Notes: generated from the letters alone by a model not told the origin. 64,000 nt of DNA from Chloroflexota bacterium (GCA_013388735.1 JACAES010000066.1:27274-91273), one strand, 5' to 3'. Counted from the first letter of the stretch, positions 15,833-24,835 are shown. Numbers and translations: made by a program.

Positions 15833-17140
15833 CTGCCCCACCGCGCCGACGCCCGCCAGCTCCTGCGATTCGCGGGCGCGTTCGCGCATCATCGTGCGCA
15901 GCGCCTCGATGTCACGCGGGACGAGCGCCGTCGCCAGCAGCAAAAAGCCGCCGCACACCAGCCAGGTCGAAACGCAGATCAGCAGGATCGCATCCGTCAG
16001 CGTCGTTTGCACCGCGATCAATCCGACGATCAGGGGCGCCAGCGCCGAACCGATGGATTCGACAAAATACTGGATCGCCAGCGCCGTGCTGCGCGCTTCC
16101 GGCTGCGTGATGTCATGGACGGTCGAAATCACGTTCGGGCCGGAAAACGGGATGAACAGCGCCGTCAGGCACAACATGGCCGCGAACACCAGCGTATTCT
16201 CCATCGGCACGTTGATGGTCAGGAACAGCAGCACCACCCCGGTGAACACGCCGACGGTGCAGACGATCAACCGCCCCCGGCGGCTGCGTTTGAAGGCCCA
16301 GTCGCCCAGCGCGCCGCCCAGCACGTTGCCCGCCGCCATAAACAGCACCGCCGCCGCCATCATCGGGAAGATCAGATCGGAGGTGTACTTGCGTTCTGTT
16401 TCCAGGTAGCGAAAGAACCAGGCCGAAATTACATTCCAGGGGAAGACGCCGAAGAAGCCCTGCGCAAACAGCGGCAGCAGCGTGCGTTTGCGCAGCAGCG
16501 ACCGCGCCGTTTTGAGGTTGAACTTGTAAATGGCGATCTGTTCCAGCCCGGCCATTTCCGGCTCGCTCTGGCCGCGCGGCGCTTCCCGCACGGTGAAGAA
16601 GATCACCACCGCCAGCGCCAGCCCGACTGCCCCGGTCATGAAGAAGATGTTGCGCCAGCCGATGACCGGCCCCAGTCCCAGCGCCAGCGCCAGCCCGATC
16701 ATATAACCCAGCGGGGCGGTCAGGTTCAGCAGGCCGTACACTTTGCCGCGCATCCCCGGCCCGAAATAATCCGACACCAGACTGAAGATGCCCGGATAAC
16801 TCGAATCGTCTATCCCGGTCGAGGCGCGCGTCACCAGAAAGCTGGGGTAGGTCGGCACGATGGCGCTTAACCAGGTGGTCGAACCCCAGATGAACGAGGC
16901 CAGCGCCAGCAGCCGCGCGCGGGCGAAACGGTCGTACAGGTAGCCCCACAGCGGATAAAAAATCGCGCCGACGATCAGCGCGCCGGTGAAGACCGCGCCC
17001 ATCTGCGCTTCGTCTATCCCGAACGTCTCCATGATGGGCGTCGTCAGCGGGCCGATCAGCAGTTTATCCGATTGGTGCAGCAGCATGAAGGCAAAAAAGA
17101 CGGCAACGATGAACCAACGATAGCGAGGGCGGTGTTGCAT
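15830..17140 (-). CDS. MFS transporter
   Basis: 436-aa, twelve-helix major facilitator. The cytoplasmic loop between helices 2 and 3 carries the MFS signature in the form GYLYDRFARARLLALAS, and the matching loop in the second half reads GALGDWAFKRSRRGRLIV. Arrangement and the opening WFIVAVFFAFMLLHQSDKLLIGPL resemble Spinster-like or anion:cation symporter MFS proteins, but the substrate cannot be inferred. Start ATG 17140 with AAGGAGC upstream. It is transcribed divergently from the histidine kinase gene, across a 230-base region with a strong hairpin and a 14-base motif shared with the DtxR-regulator promoter region. Confidence 0.88.
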   Translation of the reverse strand: MQHRPRYRWFIVAVFFAFMLLHQSDKLLIGPLTTPIMETFGIDEAQMGAVFTGALIVGAIFYPLWGYLYDRFARARLLALASFIWGSTTWLSAIVPTYPSFLVTRASTGIDDSSYPGIFSLVSDYFGPGMRGKVYGLLNLTAPLGYMIGLALALGLGPVIGWRNIFFMTGAVGLALAVVIFFTVREAPRGQSEPEMAGLEQIAIYKFNLKTARSLLRKRTLLPLFAQGFFGVFPWNVISAWFFRYLETERKYTSDLIFPMMAAAVLFMAAGNVLGGALGDWAFKRSRRGRLIVCTVGVFTGVVLLFLTINVPMENTLVFAAMLCLTALFIPFSGPNVISTVHDITQPEARSTALAIQYFVESIGSALAPLIVGLIAVQTTLTDAILLICVSTWLVCGGFLLLATALVPRDIEALRTMMRERARESQELAGVGAVGQ

Positions 17141-17160
17141 GAAAGTTGCTCCTTGTTCTT

Positions 17161-17196
17161 AAAAAGGCCGTTTCGCCGGGCGAAACGCGGGCTTTT
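17161..17196 (-). promoter_or_regulatory. Leader hairpin upstream of the MFS gene
   Basis: Perfect 8-base stem GTTTCGCC/GGCGAAAC around one base (17170-17186), flanked by AAAAA (17161-17165), i.e. stem plus T5 read on the minus strand, 20-45 bases before the MFS start codon. It could attenuate the MFS transcript or end a short leader RNA. On the + strand it is followed by TTTT. Confidence 0.5.
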
Positions 17197-17222
17197 ATGC
17201 GCCGATTGACAAATTTTGCATT

Positions 17223-17236
17223 CAAGAGTTAACTTT
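17223..17236. promoter_or_regulatory. Shared motif CAAGAGTTAACTTT, copy 1
   Basis: A 14-base sequence around the palindrome AGTTAACT, lying between the divergent MFS and histidine kinase genes. An identical copy lies upstream of the DtxR-family regulator (34194-34207). It may be a binding site of that regulator. Confidence 0.4.
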
Positions 17237-17368
17237 GTGTGGAAGGATTATAACAAGCGTCGCGTGGAATGCCGCACCTGCAAGAATATCTATCAGAGAC
17301 ACTTGCGACTAGTTGTTGAAACATGGAATATAATGTTTTAAACTGGTGTGCGTATGGAGCGTACAGGT

Positions 17369-19120
17369 ATGAGTCCATCTCATTCACCAAAGCGAAAATC
17401 CGCGCCGGCGCATCTGACAGATTCCCATACGCCGCCCCCTGCGCCGCCCGCAGGTGACTTTCACGACTCGGAAGAAACCTATCGCGCTCTGGTCGAAAAC
17501 GCCATTGATGTGATCTTCACGCTGGATACCGAAACCCACATCACGTCCCTGAATCCGGCTTTCGAGTCTATCACCGGCTGGCCGCGCCAGGACTGGATTA
17601 ACCGGTCGTTTATGGACATCATTCTGCCGGACGACCTGCCGCTGGCGATGAGGATGCACAGAAACGGCCTGCTGCCGCGTGACGATGGATCCGTGCTGCC
17701 CTTTGAACTCCGCATCCGGTCGGCTTCCGGCGGCGTGGTCACGGGCGAGTTTAAAGTGAAGCAGAAGATCGAAAACGGGCGCGTGATCGGCCTGTTGGGC
17801 ATCGCCCGCGACATCACCGAACGTAAGCAGGCCGAAGCCGAACGCGACCTGTACATCCACCAGCTTGAAATTTTGCAGTACGTGGATACCGAACTGAGCC
17901 AGAATCTGAAGATGGACTACGTGCTGACGATGGCGCTGGACGCGGCAGTGCGCCTGAGCAAAGCCGACGCGGGCGCGATTCATCTGCTGGAAGACGATCA
18001 GATGTGGGTTGCCCAGGTGATCGGCGATTATCCGCTGAAGCTGGTCGGGTCGCGCGTGCCGCTTGACCAGGGCATCATCGGGCGCGTGGTGCGCACGCGC
18101 CAGCCGGAATGGGTCGTGAATGTTGAACATGACCCCGACTACCTGCCGCACGTCCGCGATACCCGTTCGCAGATCACCATTCCGCTGCTGTGCCGGGAGC
18201 GCATCAGCGGCGTCCTCAACGTGCAGACCAGCCGGGCAGAACATTTCACCCGCCGCACCTTTGATTTTCTCAAACTGCTGACCGCCCGTATCGCTACCGC
18301 CCTGGACAATGCGCGCCTCTACCAGCAGTCCCAGGCGCAGGTCGCGGAGCTGCAGCAGCTTTACCAGCAGGTCAGCGAACTCGAACAGCTTAAGAGCGAG
18401 ATCATTCGCGTCGCCGCGCACGATCTTCGCAACCCACTCGGCGTCGTCGCCGGTTATACCCAGATGCTCGGCTGGGAACTGGAAGAGCAGCTTTCCGACC
18501 GCCACCGCGACCACCTGAGCATGATAAGGCAGGCCGTCGAACGCATTGACAAAATCACCCGCGACATCCTGACGCTGGAACGCATCGAAGGGATGGTGCG
18601 GGGCGTGCTGACCGAAACGATAGACCTGCGCGAAATGGTCGCTTCGGTCTTTGAGGAATATCGCCCCCAGGCCGCCGAAAAGAATCTCGATTACCGGATG
18701 GAAGCGCCGGCCTCGTCGCTGGTCATCCAGGGCGATGCGATCTTCCTGCGCGAGTCCATCGTCAATCTGTTCAGCAACGCCATCAAATACACCCCGACGG
18801 GCGGGTGCGTCCGCGCCAGCCTGAGCGTGTCGGGCAATCAGGCGGTCTTCGAGGTGAAGGACACCGGCTACGGCATCCCTCAGGAACACCATGCCAACCT
18901 GTTCCAACCGTTTTACCGGGCCGTCACCAAAGAAACCAAAGCCATTCGCGGCACGGGACTGGGGCTGCATCTGGTCAAACGCATTGTCGAGCGCCACAAC
19001 GGGCGGATGCGCTTCAACAGCGTATACGGCCAGGGCAGCACCTTCGGCTTTGAACTGCCGCTGACCCCCGGCGGGGCATCCGGTCGCGGCGCGCGCCGCG
19101 GCAAACCCGCCTCAGTGTGA
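17369..19120 (+). CDS. PAS-GAF sensor histidine kinase
   Basis: 583 aa, cytosolic (no membrane helix). Order: Pro/Ser-rich leader; PAS domain with PAC ending (YRALVENAIDVIFTLDTETH ... GIARDITERKQAEAE, about 38-153); GAF domain (about 168-318); a coiled-coil linker (QVAELQQLYQQVSELEQLKS); HisKA H-box AAHDLRNPLG with the phospho-acceptor His at about 351; then HATPase_c with N-box NLFSNAIKYTPTGG, G1 DTGYGIP and G2 GTGLGLHLVKRIVERHNG. It should autophosphorylate and pass phosphate to an unlinked response regulator; none is adjacent. Start: ATG 17369 has GGAG nine bases upstream; ATG 17354 is in frame but lacks a site. A TATAAT lies at about 17327. Confidence 0.93.
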   Translation: MSPSHSPKRKSAPAHLTDSHTPPPAPPAGDFHDSEETYRALVENAIDVIFTLDTETHITSLNPAFESITGWPRQDWINRSFMDIILPDDLPLAMRMHRNGLLPRDDGSVLPFELRIRSASGGVVTGEFKVKQKIENGRVIGLLGIARDITERKQAEAERDLYIHQLEILQYVDTELSQNLKMDYVLTMALDAAVRLSKADAGAIHLLEDDQMWVAQVIGDYPLKLVGSRVPLDQGIIGRVVRTRQPEWVVNVEHDPDYLPHVRDTRSQITIPLLCRERISGVLNVQTSRAEHFTRRTFDFLKLLTARIATALDNARLYQQSQAQVAELQQLYQQVSELEQLKSEIIRVAAHDLRNPLGVVAGYTQMLGWELEEQLSDRHRDHLSMIRQAVERIDKITRDILTLERIEGMVRGVLTETIDLREMVASVFEEYRPQAAEKNLDYRMEAPASSLVIQGDAIFLRESIVNLFSNAIKYTPTGGCVRASLSVSGNQAVFEVKDTGYGIPQEHHANLFQPFYRAVTKETKAIRGTGLGLHLVKRIVERHNGRMRFNSVYGQGSTFGFELPLTPGGASGRGARRGKPASV

Positions 19121-19193
19121 GCGGTCGCCATGCCCGCCGCGATACCGCGCTACACGGCAGCGCAAAAAATGTGCGCCGGCCGTTTCGATCATC

Positions 19194-19985
19194 TCAGTCC
19201 TGGCCTTCAGGGTGCATGACCGCGGCCCATTCGCCGGTGGCGCGTTTTTCCTTGATGAGCTTCACCGCCGCCATCTGCGCGCTGGACTGCGGGTCGAAGT
19301 CGGCGGCGATATGCCCGTCCACCAGGCTGATGAGCCGCTCCATCTGCGAGGCCACGCCGGCATCGTGGGTGACGATGATGACGGTCGTATTGGTTCTGGC
19401 GCGAATTTCGTGGAATGTGCGCATGACGATTTCGCTGGATTCCGAGTCCAGGTTGCCGGTCGGCTCGTCGGCCAGCAGCAGGGGCGGTTCGTTCGCCAGG
19501 GCGCGGGCGATGGCGACCCGCTGCTGCTGCCCGCCGGAAAGCTGCGTCGGACGATGGTCGAGCCGGTCGCCCAGGCCGAGCATCGTCAGCAGTTCTTTGG
19601 CGCGTTTGTTGGCGTTAAACTTACGCTGGCGGGCGAACTGGACAGGCAGCGCCACGTTTTCCAGCGCCGTCAACGTGGGGATAAGGTTAAAAGCCTGAAA
19701 GACGAAACCAATTTTTTCGTTACGGATGCGGGTCAGGTCGCGTTCGCCCAGGTTGGTGATGTCCGTCCCGTCAATAAAAATGCTGCCAGATGTGGGGGTA
19801 TCCAGGCCGCCGATCAGCCCGAGCAGGGTGGATTTACCGCTGCCGGACGGCCCGATGATGCCGAGCATCTCGCCACGCTGGACGGTCATCGTCACGCCGC
19901 GAAGCGCCTGCACGGTCACTTCCCCGACCTTCAGCTCTTTAGTCACGCCCTCCGTCCGCAGGACGAAATGATTGGCTGTACTCAT
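19194..19985 (-). CDS. ABC transporter ATP-binding protein (MacB/LolD type)
   Basis: 263 aa with all ABC motifs: Walker A GPSGSGKST (45-53), Q-loop FVFQAFNL, signature LSGGQQQRVAIARAL (149-163), Walker B LLLADEPTGNLD (169-180) and H-loop VIIVTHD (His207). The NLIPTLTALENVALP and EPTGNLDS features place it with the MacB/LolD/FtsE group that drives mechanotransmission-type permeases (lipoprotein release, macrolide or peptide export). No permease of this type lies next to it in the window, so its partner must be encoded elsewhere. About 35 residues after the normal end form a charged tail. Confidence 0.92.
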   Translation of the reverse strand: MSTANHFVLRTEGVTKELKVGEVTVQALRGVTMTVQRGEMLGIIGPSGSGKSTLLGLIGGLDTPTSGSIFIDGTDITNLGERDLTRIRNEKIGFVFQAFNLIPTLTALENVALPVQFARQRKFNANKRAKELLTMLGLGDRLDHRPTQLSGGQQQRVAIARALANEPPLLLADEPTGNLDSESSEIVMRTFHEIRARTNTTVIIVTHDAGVASQMERLISLVDGHIAADFDPQSSAQMAAVKLIKEKRATGEWAAVMHPEGQD

Positions 19986-20105
19986 GGATTGTCTCCGTCA
20001 TACCTGCGTCTGATTCCAGACATTATACGTGTAACAGCGCGCAAAAGTTGCGGGGGGTCTGCGTTCACGCCGGGAAGCCAGCGGTTATGCAAGGCGGGTG
20101 TTGCA

Positions 20106-20129
20106 GGGGCGGGTTTCTAAACCCGCCCC
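20106..20129. repeat. Palindromic repeat GGGGCGGGTTT-CT-AAACCCGCCCC
   Basis: Perfect 11-base inverted repeat around CT just beyond the 3' end of the LutB-like gene. A longer copy with AG at the centre is at 24104-24129, also just after a gene end. Confidence 0.8.
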
Positions 20130-20138
20130 GACGCTGCA

Positions 20139-21545
20139 TCAGCGGCGGTTTTTCTGCCACCAGTCGCGGAAACGCTCTGCCGGGAAAACCGGGAAATCGC
20201 GGTGATCCGTCCAGCCGCTCAACGGGTAGGGCAGGCTGCTCACCATATCGCTGCCGGCGTCTTCGCCCAGGGATTGCAGCGCCGCGCCGGCGAGTCTGCT
20301 GCCCACGTTGTACAGCAGCGGATGGCTCATGCCGAAGCCGAACGCCTTCATGCCCATCTGCCAGAGCGGGTCCTGCGCCGCCTGCAAGTCGCGGCGCAGT
20401 TTGAGCAGCATCCCCGGCAGGTTGATACCGACCGGGCAGGCTTCCTGGCACGCGCCGCACAGCGAGGACGCGAACGGCAGCGGCGCGGCGTTGGCTTTGC
20501 CCTTCAGCAGCGGCGTGATGACCGCGCCGATGGGGCCGGTATAGGTCGCGCCGTAAGCATGGCCGCCCACGCTGCGATAGACCGGGCAGATGTTCAGGCA
20601 CGCGCCGCAGCGGATACAGGCCAGCGCCTCGGCATATTCGCTGGCGTAGATGTCGCTGCGTCCGTTGTCCAGCAGAATCAGGTAAAAGTGTTCCGGGCCG
20701 TCCGGCTCGCCGGGCATCGCCGGGCCGTTGAAGGCGTTGACGTACACGCTCATACGCTGACCCGTGCCGCTGCGACACAGCAGTTGCAGCAGCGTGGCGA
20801 AGTCCTCCCAGGTAGGGATAACTTTTTCGATGCCGACGACGGCGATATGCACCGGCGGCACGGTGGTACACAGCCGCCCGTTGCCCTCGTTGGTGACGAT
20901 CACCACCGAGCCGGTTTCCGCGATGATGAAATTGCCGCCGCTTATGCCAAAGTCCGCCCGCAGATATTCCTCGCGCAGCGTTTTGCGCGCCCAGGCGGTC
21001 ATACCGGTGGGGTCGTCGGTGTAGGGCATGGCGAGTTTTTCCATGAACAGATCGCGTATCTGCTCTTTGGTCATGTGCATGACCGGCATGATGATGTGCG
21101 AGGGGTGGCTGCCGCTTAACTGGACGATGTATTCGCCCAGATCGGTTTCGACCATCTCGATGCCATGTTGGTTGAGGAAGGGCAGCAGGCCGATTTCTTC
21201 GGTCGCCATGCTTTTGCTTTTGACGCCGCGTCGCAGGTTGTGTTCCCGGCAGATGTTCAGGACGTGCCGGTTGGCTTCGTCGGCGTCCGCCGCCCACAGC
21301 ACCTTGCCCCCCCTGGCGATGATCTGCCGCTCGGCCTGTTCCAGCAGGTCGGGCAGGTCGTCCAGGCCGCGCAGGCGGGCGGCGCGCCCCTGCCAGCGGA
21401 TGGCGTCCGGGTCGGCCAGTTCGGCCATCGCCGCGCGGCGGCGGCTGTCGGCGTTGCCGGTGCCGCGTTCCAGGGCGGTCTGTAACTGAATGTCGTCCAG
21501 CGCGATCACGGCCTGTTCGAGAAACTGGTTGGGGTTCATGTCCAT
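20139..21545 (-). CDS. LutB-like iron-sulfur LUD-domain protein
   Basis: 468-aa member of the LutB/YkgF family. The LUD domain includes the SKSMATEEIGL (about 110-120), SGGNFIIAETGSVVIVTNEGNGR (about 202-224) and VPPVHIAVVGIEKVIPTWED blocks. Two ferredoxin-type clusters follow: Cys310, 313, 316, 320 (CIRCGACLNICP) and Cys363, 366, 370 (CGACQEACPVG), as in LutB, which passes electrons from L-lactate oxidation. Start ATG 21545 with AGGA upstream. LutC-like protein is encoded about 8 kb away on the opposite strand and LutA is missing from the window. The C-terminus SSLPYPLSGWTDHRDFP matches the family's usual tail. Confidence 0.9.
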   Translation of the reverse strand: MDMNPNQFLEQAVIALDDIQLQTALERGTGNADSRRRAAMAELADPDAIRWQGRAARLRGLDDLPDLLEQAERQIIARGGKVLWAADADEANRHVLNICREHNLRRGVKSKSMATEEIGLLPFLNQHGIEMVETDLGEYIVQLSGSHPSHIIMPVMHMTKEQIRDLFMEKLAMPYTDDPTGMTAWARKTLREEYLRADFGISGGNFIIAETGSVVIVTNEGNGRLCTTVPPVHIAVVGIEKVIPTWEDFATLLQLLCRSGTGQRMSVYVNAFNGPAMPGEPDGPEHFYLILLDNGRSDIYASEYAEALACIRCGACLNICPVYRSVGGHAYGATYTGPIGAVITPLLKGKANAAPLPFASSLCGACQEACPVGINLPGMLLKLRRDLQAAQDPLWQMGMKAFGFGMSHPLLYNVGSRLAGAALQSLGEDAGSDMVSSLPYPLSGWTDHRDFPVFPAERFRDWWQKNRR

Positions 21546-21671
21546 GCTGCGGAGTCCTGCTTGTTTTTTCCACGCATAATCTTACCGCCTTCATCCGGTG
21601 CTTCGCCAGAATTTGTCGCCGGCGAGGCGGGGCAACCTGGCGGAAGGGCCGAAGCGCCTGCGCCGTGAATC

Positions 21672-21700
21672 TTGACTCCATACCCTGTCCGCTGTATAGT
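21672..21700 (+). promoter_or_regulatory. Promoter of the Zn/Cd ATPase gene
   Basis: TTGACT (-35, 21672-21677), 17-base spacer, TATAGT (-10, 21695-21700): a near-consensus sigma-70 promoter. Expected transcription start about 21707, immediately before the operator. Confidence 0.8.
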
Positions 21701-21708
21701 TGCCAAAG

Positions 21709-21734
21709 AATACATGAGCAGCCGCTCATGTATT
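21709..21734. promoter_or_regulatory. ArsR/SmtB-type operator
   Basis: Perfect 11-base inverted repeat AATACATGAGC-AGCC-GCTCATGTATT, i.e. a 12-2-12-like site with the TGA-N8-TCA half-site spacing typical of ArsR/SmtB/CadC/ZiaR repressors. It starts at the predicted transcription start of the ATPase gene, where a bound repressor blocks initiation. The regulator gene is not in the window. Confidence 0.8.
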
Positions 21735-21767
21735 GAGACATGGTATCTTTTATCGAGCAACCTGACT

Positions 21768-24056
21768 ATGGCCGAAAAAACCTATCGAATCGGCGGCATG
21801 GACTGTGCCAACTGCGCCCGCGAGGTCGAAACCGGCGTCGCCAGATTGAGCGGCGTGAACAGCGTGCGGGTGGACTTCGCCACCGCTAAAATGCGCCTGG
21901 ACGGTGATGTGCCGTTCGAGGTGTTAAAACAGCGCGTCGAGGCGCTGGGCAAGACGATTGAAGACCCCTCCCTGAATCCAGCCCCACAGGGTGGAGAGGG
22001 ACTCAACACCCCGCTCGATGTCATGGGGAAAGGATCAGAGGGCGGGGTTTCCGGCTTCGCGCGTTATCTGCTGGCGCGGCGCGAGACGCAGCTGGCCGTC
22101 GTGGGCGGCGCGGTTGTGCTGCTGGCGCTGGCGGCGCGGCTGCTGTTCCCCGGCCTTGTGCCTGTTGCGGATGCGCTGTACGTGCTGGCGACGCTGGTGG
22201 CTGGCTATCCCATCGCCCGCAGCGGCCTGCGAACGCTGTTCATAAACCGCGATTTTAACATCAATCTGCTGATGACGCTTGCGGCGGTCGGGGCGATTTT
22301 CATCCAGGAAACCGCCGAGGCCGCCACCGTGATTTTTCTGTTTGCTATCGGCGAGGCGCTGGAAGGCTACACCGCCGACCGCGCCCGGAACAGCCTGCGC
22401 GGCCTGATGACGCTGGCTCCGGCGCAGGCGGTTCGGTTACGCTTAACCCCGTCAGAACCCCTCCCCCCAACCGCACATGCCGAACGTTTTACCTCCCCTC
22501 GCCTTCAGGAAGCGGGGATGAGGGCTGAAGAAGTCGTGCCGGTGGAGGATTTGCGCCTGGGCGACCGGATTCTGGTCAGGCCGGGCGAACGCATCCCAAT
22601 GGACGGCGACGTGCTGGCCGGCGAGAGCGGCGTCAATCAGTCGCCCATCACCGGCGAAAGCCTGCCGGTACACAAGTCGCCGGGCGCGCCGGTGTTTGCC
22701 GGCACGGTCAACGGCGACGGCGCGCTGGAAATCCGCGTCACGCGGCTGGCGGCGAATAACACCCTCAGCCGGATCATCAGACTGGTGGAGGAAGCGCAGA
22801 GCGTGCGCGCCCCCAGCCAGCGGTTGATAGACCGCTTCGCCCGCGTTTATACACCCGGCGTGGTGGTCGTGGCGGCGCTGGTGGCGCTGCTGCCGCCGCT
22901 GCTGTTCAACGCCCCGTTTTACGATGTGCCGGGGGTGACGCAGGGCTGGCTGTACCGCGCGCTGGAACTGCTGGTGATCGCCTGCCCGTGTTCGCTGGTC
23001 ATCAGCACGCCGGTGACGATCATCAGCGCCATCACGGCGGCGGCGCGCCGAGGCGTGCTGATTAAAGGCGGCGCGCATCTGGAAGCACTGGGCAGCGTGA
23101 AAGCCGTCGCCTTCGACAAAACCGGCACGCTCACGACCGGGCAGCCGGCAGTGCTTGACGTGCGTTCGGTAGACTGCGAAACCGGCGAGGACTGCGCCGG
23201 GAACGACGACCTGCTGGCGCTGGCGGCGGCGGTCGAACGGCGCAGCACACATCCGCTGGCGCAGGCCATCGTGCGCGCCGCCGAGGAACGCGACCTGCAC
23301 GACCGTTACGCGCCTGCCGAGGCGGTCACAACCCTGGCCGGGCGCGGCATTCAGGGGCAGGTGAACGGGAAAACCGTCACCGTCGGCAGCCACAGCCTGT
23401 TCGACCTGGAACACCCTCACGCCGCCAATCTGTGCGACCAGATCGAAGCGGCGGAAGCCGGCGGCCAGACGGCCATGCTGCTGTCCGACGGCGAGCGCGT
23501 GCGCGGTTTTATCGCCGTCGCGGACGCGGCGCGCGCCGACAGCCGCGCAGTCGTGAACGATCTGAAGGCGCTCGGCCTGTTTACCGTCATGCTCACCGGC
23601 GATAACGCGGCGGTGGCGGAATCGGTGGGGCGCGCGGTCGGCGTGGGGGAAATCCGCGCCGGACTGCTGCCCGCCGACAAGGTGGACGCCGTGAAGGACT
23701 TGCAGGCGCGTTACGGCGCGGTGGTGATGGTGGGCGACGGCATAAACGACACGCCCGCGCTGGCGGCGGCTTCGGTCGGCGTGGCGATGGGCGGGGCGGG
23801 CAGTGCGCAGGCGCTGGAAACGGCGGACGTGGCACTGATGGCCGATGACCTGACGCAGCTTCCCTATGCGGTGCGGCTGTCGCGGTTCGCGCGCGACATC
23901 ATCCGGCAGAATATCGGCCTCAGCCTGGGCATGAAGCTGGCTTTTATGCTGCTGGCGGTGGCGGGCCTGGGGACGATGTGGCTGGCGGTCTTCGCCGATA
24001 TGGGCATGTCGCTGGCGGTGACGCTCAACGGGATGCGCCCCCTGCGGACGAAATAA
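21768..24056 (+). CDS. Heavy-metal P1B-type ATPase (Zn/Cd/Pb export)
   Basis: 762 aa. N-terminal metal-binding HMA domain with GMDCANC (10-16); A-domain TGES (295-298); transmembrane metal motif CPC (406-408) in the P1B-2 (Zn/Cd/Pb) context ACPCSLVISTP; phosphorylation site DKTGT (Asp450); HP of the nucleotide-binding domain (about 493-494); and GDGINDTPAL (655-664). It exports divalent soft metals from the cytosol. Start ATG 21768 lies downstream of the promoter and operator; an upstream in-frame ATG at 21672 would lie in the promoter. Two odd inserts: a Pro/Gly-rich linker (about 67-95) and an extra segment of about 30 residues in the A-domain (about 226-255), both encoded by repeat-like DNA. 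Confidence 0.95.
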   Translation: MAEKTYRIGGMDCANCAREVETGVARLSGVNSVRVDFATAKMRLDGDVPFEVLKQRVEALGKTIEDPSLNPAPQGGEGLNTPLDVMGKGSEGGVSGFARYLLARRETQLAVVGGAVVLLALAARLLFPGLVPVADALYVLATLVAGYPIARSGLRTLFINRDFNINLLMTLAAVGAIFIQETAEAATVIFLFAIGEALEGYTADRARNSLRGLMTLAPAQAVRLRLTPSEPLPPTAHAERFTSPRLQEAGMRAEEVVPVEDLRLGDRILVRPGERIPMDGDVLAGESGVNQSPITGESLPVHKSPGAPVFAGTVNGDGALEIRVTRLAANNTLSRIIRLVEEAQSVRAPSQRLIDRFARVYTPGVVVVAALVALLPPLLFNAPFYDVPGVTQGWLYRALELLVIACPCSLVISTPVTIISAITAAARRGVLIKGGAHLEALGSVKAVAFDKTGTLTTGQPAVLDVRSVDCETGEDCAGNDDLLALAAAVERRSTHPLAQAIVRAAEERDLHDRYAPAEAVTTLAGRGIQGQVNGKTVTVGSHSLFDLEHPHAANLCDQIEAAEAGGQTAMLLSDGERVRGFIAVADAARADSRAVVNDLKALGLFTVMLTGDNAAVAESVGRAVGVGEIRAGLLPADKVDAVKDLQARYGAVVMVGDGINDTPALAAASVGVAMGGAGSAQALETADVALMADDLTQLPYAVRLSRFARDIIRQNIGLSLGMKLAFMLLAVAGLGTMWLAVFADMGMSLAVTLNGMRPLRTK

Positions 24057-24103
24057 GCGCGGGCAGAAAAAAGCGCAGCGCAAAGACGCAGAGAAAAACG
24101 TAG

Positions 24104-24129
24104 GGGGGCGGGTTTAGAAACCCGCCCCC
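24104..24129. repeat. Palindromic repeat GGGGGCGGGTTT-AG-AAACCCGCCCCC
   Basis: Perfect 12-base arms around AG, 48 bases after the ATPase stop, preceded by a degenerate 7-8-base periodic tract (GCGCAGCGCAAAGACGCAGA). Related to the copy at 20106-20129. It may contribute to transcript termination. Confidence 0.8.
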
Positions 24130-24199
24130 ACTTTCCCGCATTTGACAGGCGCGGCGCGGTATTGTACGCTGTTGAGCAGATACAAGCGGCCTGAGCGCC

Positions 24200-24835
24200 A
24201 TGACCCGTTTTCTCCTGCTTCCAACGATTTTGTTAACCCTGACGCTGGCAGCGGCCATCAGCCTCATCCACGCCCAGCCCTACGACGCCGGCGGCCTGCG
24301 CGCGTTTTTGTTCCCGGCGAACGGCTGCGCGCCGCCTTGTTTTATAGGCATCCGGGTCGGCAGTATGACCACCGGACAGGTTATCGAATGGCTGGAAAAA
24401 CATCCCTGGGTGCAGCGCGTGCTGATGTCGGAGCGGTTCGGCGCGACACAGCGCGGTTTTATCGGCTGGGAATGGAACGGCCAGCAGCCCGCCCTGCTCG
24501 ACGGCGACGCCGCCGGGGCGCTGTGGATACACGAACATCAGGTGCGTTTCGTGCGGGTTCAGACTACCATCCCGTTCGGCAGCCTGTGGCTGCTGCTGGA
24601 CGAACCGCCTATCGGCCTGTTCCGTGTCGAGCGCGATTTCGCCTCTGCCGGGCCGATCATCATTCACTATGCGGCTTACCCTGAAATGGCCGTCATGGCG
24701 CAGTTGGCGGTGTCCTGCCCGCTGCGCCCCGCCGAGTTCTGGATGCAGCCGGTTCTGCTTCAGTATTACGTCGAGTTGAGCGAGCCGTTTGACGATTATG
24801 ACCTGCGCGGCTGGCTTCACGAATCGGTTTGCTGA
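24200..24835 (+). CDS. Secreted protein, paralogue A of a tandem pair
   Basis: 211 aa with an N-terminal signal or anchor (FLLLPTILLTLTLAAAISLI). Aligns with the next protein over most of its length: PY/PFxAxxxxAFL..., GCxxPCxxGIRxGxM (Cys at about 48 and 52), HPWVxxV, and a late SCPLRPAEFW/PCGARPAELW block with another conserved Cys. The three conserved cysteines suggest a metal site or disulfide in the exported part. I recognise no family. Start ATG 24200 sits in the sequence GAGCGCCATGACCCG, almost repeated at the next gene, supporting duplication. Confidence 0.72.
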   Translation: MTRFLLLPTILLTLTLAAAISLIHAQPYDAGGLRAFLFPANGCAPPCFIGIRVGSMTTGQVIEWLEKHPWVQRVLMSERFGATQRGFIGWEWNGQQPALLDGDAAGALWIHEHQVRFVRVQTTIPFGSLWLLLDEPPIGLFRVERDFASAGPIIIHYAAYPEMAVMAQLAVSCPLRPAEFWMQPVLLQYYVELSEPFDDYDLRGWLHESVC

